Below, in pieces: positions 62,175-64,000 of a DNA stretch of 64,000 bases. A model generated the notes under the pieces. The model saw nothing but the letters and a program-made list of their open reading frames with translations. It had not been told where the DNA came from and did no database searches. Positions within the stretch are counted from its first letter, which is position 1; each line of letters begins with the position of its first letter. The stretch is from Troglohyphantes excavatus (taxonomy: Eukaryota > Arthropoda > Arachnida > Araneae > Linyphiidae). The position numbers were made by a program, and so were the translations under genes. Where the stretch lies: the NCBI GenBank assembly GCA_963932185.1, contig OZ010675.1, forward strand, positions 1,761,268 through 1,825,267, in the 5' to 3' direction.

Positions 62175-62625
62175 GAATAAGGTGATTTTGACTGAAAATA
62201 CCAAATTTTTTTTATTTAAAAATATGATTTTCTGCACTTTTAAGTTTCCAAAACAGTTTTTACTTTAGTTGTGCGCCAATTAGAACAAAAGTTATAGTAA
62301 TTTAAAGTTCAAGTGGACAAATATTAAATGAAAACGGAAGTAGCATTCCGAAACCGGAAATGAGGCAGAAACATCGTTTTTTCATTAGTTTTCAACTTTT
62401 TCTAATTTTTAATTGCAATATTTATTATTTTAATGTTGCTATAATCTAGCCACCAGATATTTTCATTTATATCAGAAGTTTTTGTATTAAAAATGACAAC
62501 AACTTTACTCTCTTATTTCTTTACAAGCAGCGTTTTTTTTTTTTCATATAATCTGTTTAATAATTATTTTTAAAGACCTAACTTAATTAACTCTCCAAAT
62601 TTGATTTCATTTACGTTAAAACACC

Positions 62626-63232
62626 ATGGGAAATTCGAGAAACCGAAGTTTTATTCGTAAGAAAAAATTCCGAGGTAATAAATATGTCACATGTTCCACT
62701 GAAACCGATTCATCTGCGTCGAACAACGTGTCTACGGCAAGTGAAAAGAAGTTTACTATGACTTCTTATTTAAACAATTACTCTCGAACTGAAATCAGTG
62801 GAAATCAAATAATTAATATTCAAATTCTCTCCAATGGGATAAAGAGTTTGTGCTGCCCCGATTGCTTTAGCAGTAAACTGTGTCTTCTACAAGAGTCTGT
62901 ATTTGGACTGGCATCAAATATGACAGTAAAATGTCAAAACTGCGAATACAAAAATACATTTTGCGCCTCTGAAAAATCAAACAAATTAAATTCTGTAAAT
63001 ATTTCATTTGTATTTGGACTAAGGCTCATTGGGAAAGGTCATTCGGCTCAATCCTGGTGTTCACACATTAAAAGGTTTTTCAGAACTGGACATTGAACGA
63101 GTGAAGGATTCGAAGCGCCACTCTTTACCTAGTGTCAAAGTTGCCAGAAAAAAAAATAGATTAGCTAAAAAAGGGAAAATGGCTAAAGGTGAGCAAGAGG
63201 AGGGTATAACATATAAATCGGGTGGATTTTAA
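62626..63232 (+). pseudogene. Mutator-like/Kolobok transposase remnant, middle deleted and frameshifted
   Basis: The frame opens at 62626 with ATG in good context (cacc before it) and begins MGNSRNRSF followed by a basic stretch, the usual start of this arthropod transposase family. A zinc-ribbon-like pair follows: CPDC at residues 77-80 and CQNC at 103-106, with a GLAS segment between. The motif FVFGLRLIGKGHSA at about residues 128-141 is where the catalytic region should begin. Instead the frame runs out at 63096. From about 63045 the neighbouring frame takes over with NPGVHTLKGFSELDIERVK, a basic run, an acidic run and a terminal YKSGGF, which is what I expect of the C-terminus of the same family. 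Several hundred residues, including the presumed catalytic core, are missing. Homology is recognised by eye, not by a search. Confidence 0.75.
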
Positions 63233-63807
63233 TTGTGTTGAAACTTTCTTAATATTAATAATAGATAAATTTGTACTTTAAACGCATTTTTCTCAGAATT
63301 GATTTTTATTCAAAAACAGCAAATTTCAAAAATCATAACTCAAAATATTACTGTTATATTGTCTTTAAATTTTGTGTCCATATTCAGTAGAGTGTATTCT
63401 AGTGCATGTACTAAAATTGTTGAAAAATCGTTAATATATTTTTATTTATGGACTAAATATTGAACTATAAGGTTGTGAAATTGTCAAAAATCTTATAATA
63501 AATTTTCGGTGTGTCACCAAAAATTAAATTTTTTATATATATATGTTTAATTTTACTTGGAACACTAGATATTAACATGCAGTTTATTTTAATACTAACA
63601 TTTTCCATATGAATTGATTTGTATGTCTTGTATAAGTTTTCAAGTTTTTGAATAAAAACTTAAAATTTTCAATGATTATATCATTTTTTTAATAATTATA
63701 ATAATAAACTTTAAATATTTATGATATATAATTAGTTTTTACTAACAAACAATCTAAAAATAGCATTAAATAAATTTTATCTGACACATTTTAAAAAAAG
63801 TGCTTCG

Positions 63808-63823
63808 AACGTGTTCGGATACC
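63808..63823 (-). repeat. Right terminal inverted repeat of the Kolobok-like element
   Basis: Reverse complement of the left end with one mismatch, directly followed by TTAA. Confidence 0.85.
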
Positions 63824-64000
63824 TTAAATTGAAAGTAATACATTTTTTATTTTACTTCACAAGCTGTTCTTGGCTTGAAGTGTTAAAAATTATAATTGAA
63901 AAAATAAATAATTAAATTGATTATCTTGCTTTCTAAAAATGAAATGTTATTCTTTCATGTGCGTAACACTCAGCGTGGTATGCCATAGGCTACATTTCAT

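Larger units (their letters stand above)
62155..63827 (+). mobile_element. Kolobok-like DNA transposon, internally deleted, with TTAA duplication
   Basis: The element is bounded by TTAA at 62155-62158 and 63824-63827. Just inside lie 16-bp inverted ends, GGTATCCGTACACGTT on the left and, read on the minus strand, GGTATCCGAACACGTT on the right, with one mismatch. About 1.67 kb lies between them and holds one broken transposase gene at 62626-63232. A TTAA target duplication together with ends that begin GG fits the Kolobok superfamily; piggyBac also uses TTAA but its ends begin CCC. The class call is from known family rules, while the ends and the duplication are read directly. Being so short and carrying a fused N- and C-terminal coding remnant, it is a deletion derivative that could move only with a transposase supplied elsewhere. 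Confidence 0.82.

Overview
This is a eukaryotic nuclear window, AT-rich throughout, with no gene dense enough to be bacterial and no intact host gene that I can recognise. Almost every open frame is short and either crosses simple repeats or lies inside interspersed repeats. The repeat set suggests an arthropod, most likely an arachnid such as a spider: tRNA-headed SINEs, non-autonomous Helitrons, TTAA-flanked Kolobok-like elements, hAT MITEs and long (TA)n tracts. The organism call is inference from memory of such genomes, not a search result. The window looks like a gene desert or one very long intron that has filled with transposable elements.

Layout. 0-10 kb: a repeat shared with 29.6 kb, a (TA)n tract with inverted flanks, a truncated Helitron copy (3.8-5.2 kb) and a hAT MITE with a perfect 8-bp target duplication (6.35-7.11 kb). 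9.9-12.3 kb: a 2.3-kb element with a repeated 15-bp motif. 13-15.3 kb: a GAGTAC-rich MITE and a head-to-head pair of membrane-protein gene fragments. 18.4-18.85 kb: a GC- and CT-rich island that could be a promoter and first exon. 20-35 kb: mostly AT-rich DNA with small MITEs, SINEs and islands of higher complexity that may be regulatory. 36-46 kb: three Helitron-like elements on the minus strand, one carrying a tRNA-like insertion and one 3.86 kb long with internal duplication and a TTGGCGA minisatellite, plus SINEs. 48.9-61 kb: a second GAGTAC element, two near-identical 2.3-kb Helitron-like copies 8.75 kb apart, and between them a TTAA MITE, a 98-bp perfect palindrome and more SINEs. 62.2-63.8 kb: a Kolobok-like DNA transposon with its TTAA duplication, terminal repeats and a collapsed transposase gene whose N- and C-terminal parts meet across an internal deletion and frameshift.

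How the parts relate. The elements are mostly non-autonomous and nested: SINE pieces sit inside Helitrons, and a tRNA-like SINE sits inside a small Helitron. Because several families occur as two or more copies in the window, insertion order can be read directly. Nothing here is a demonstrated new system. The most distinctive items are the deletion-derivative Kolobok, the duplicated Helitron with a triple-hairpin 3' end and nested SINE, the long perfect palindrome made from a fragment of that Helitron, and the RFX-type X-box carried inside a hAT MITE.
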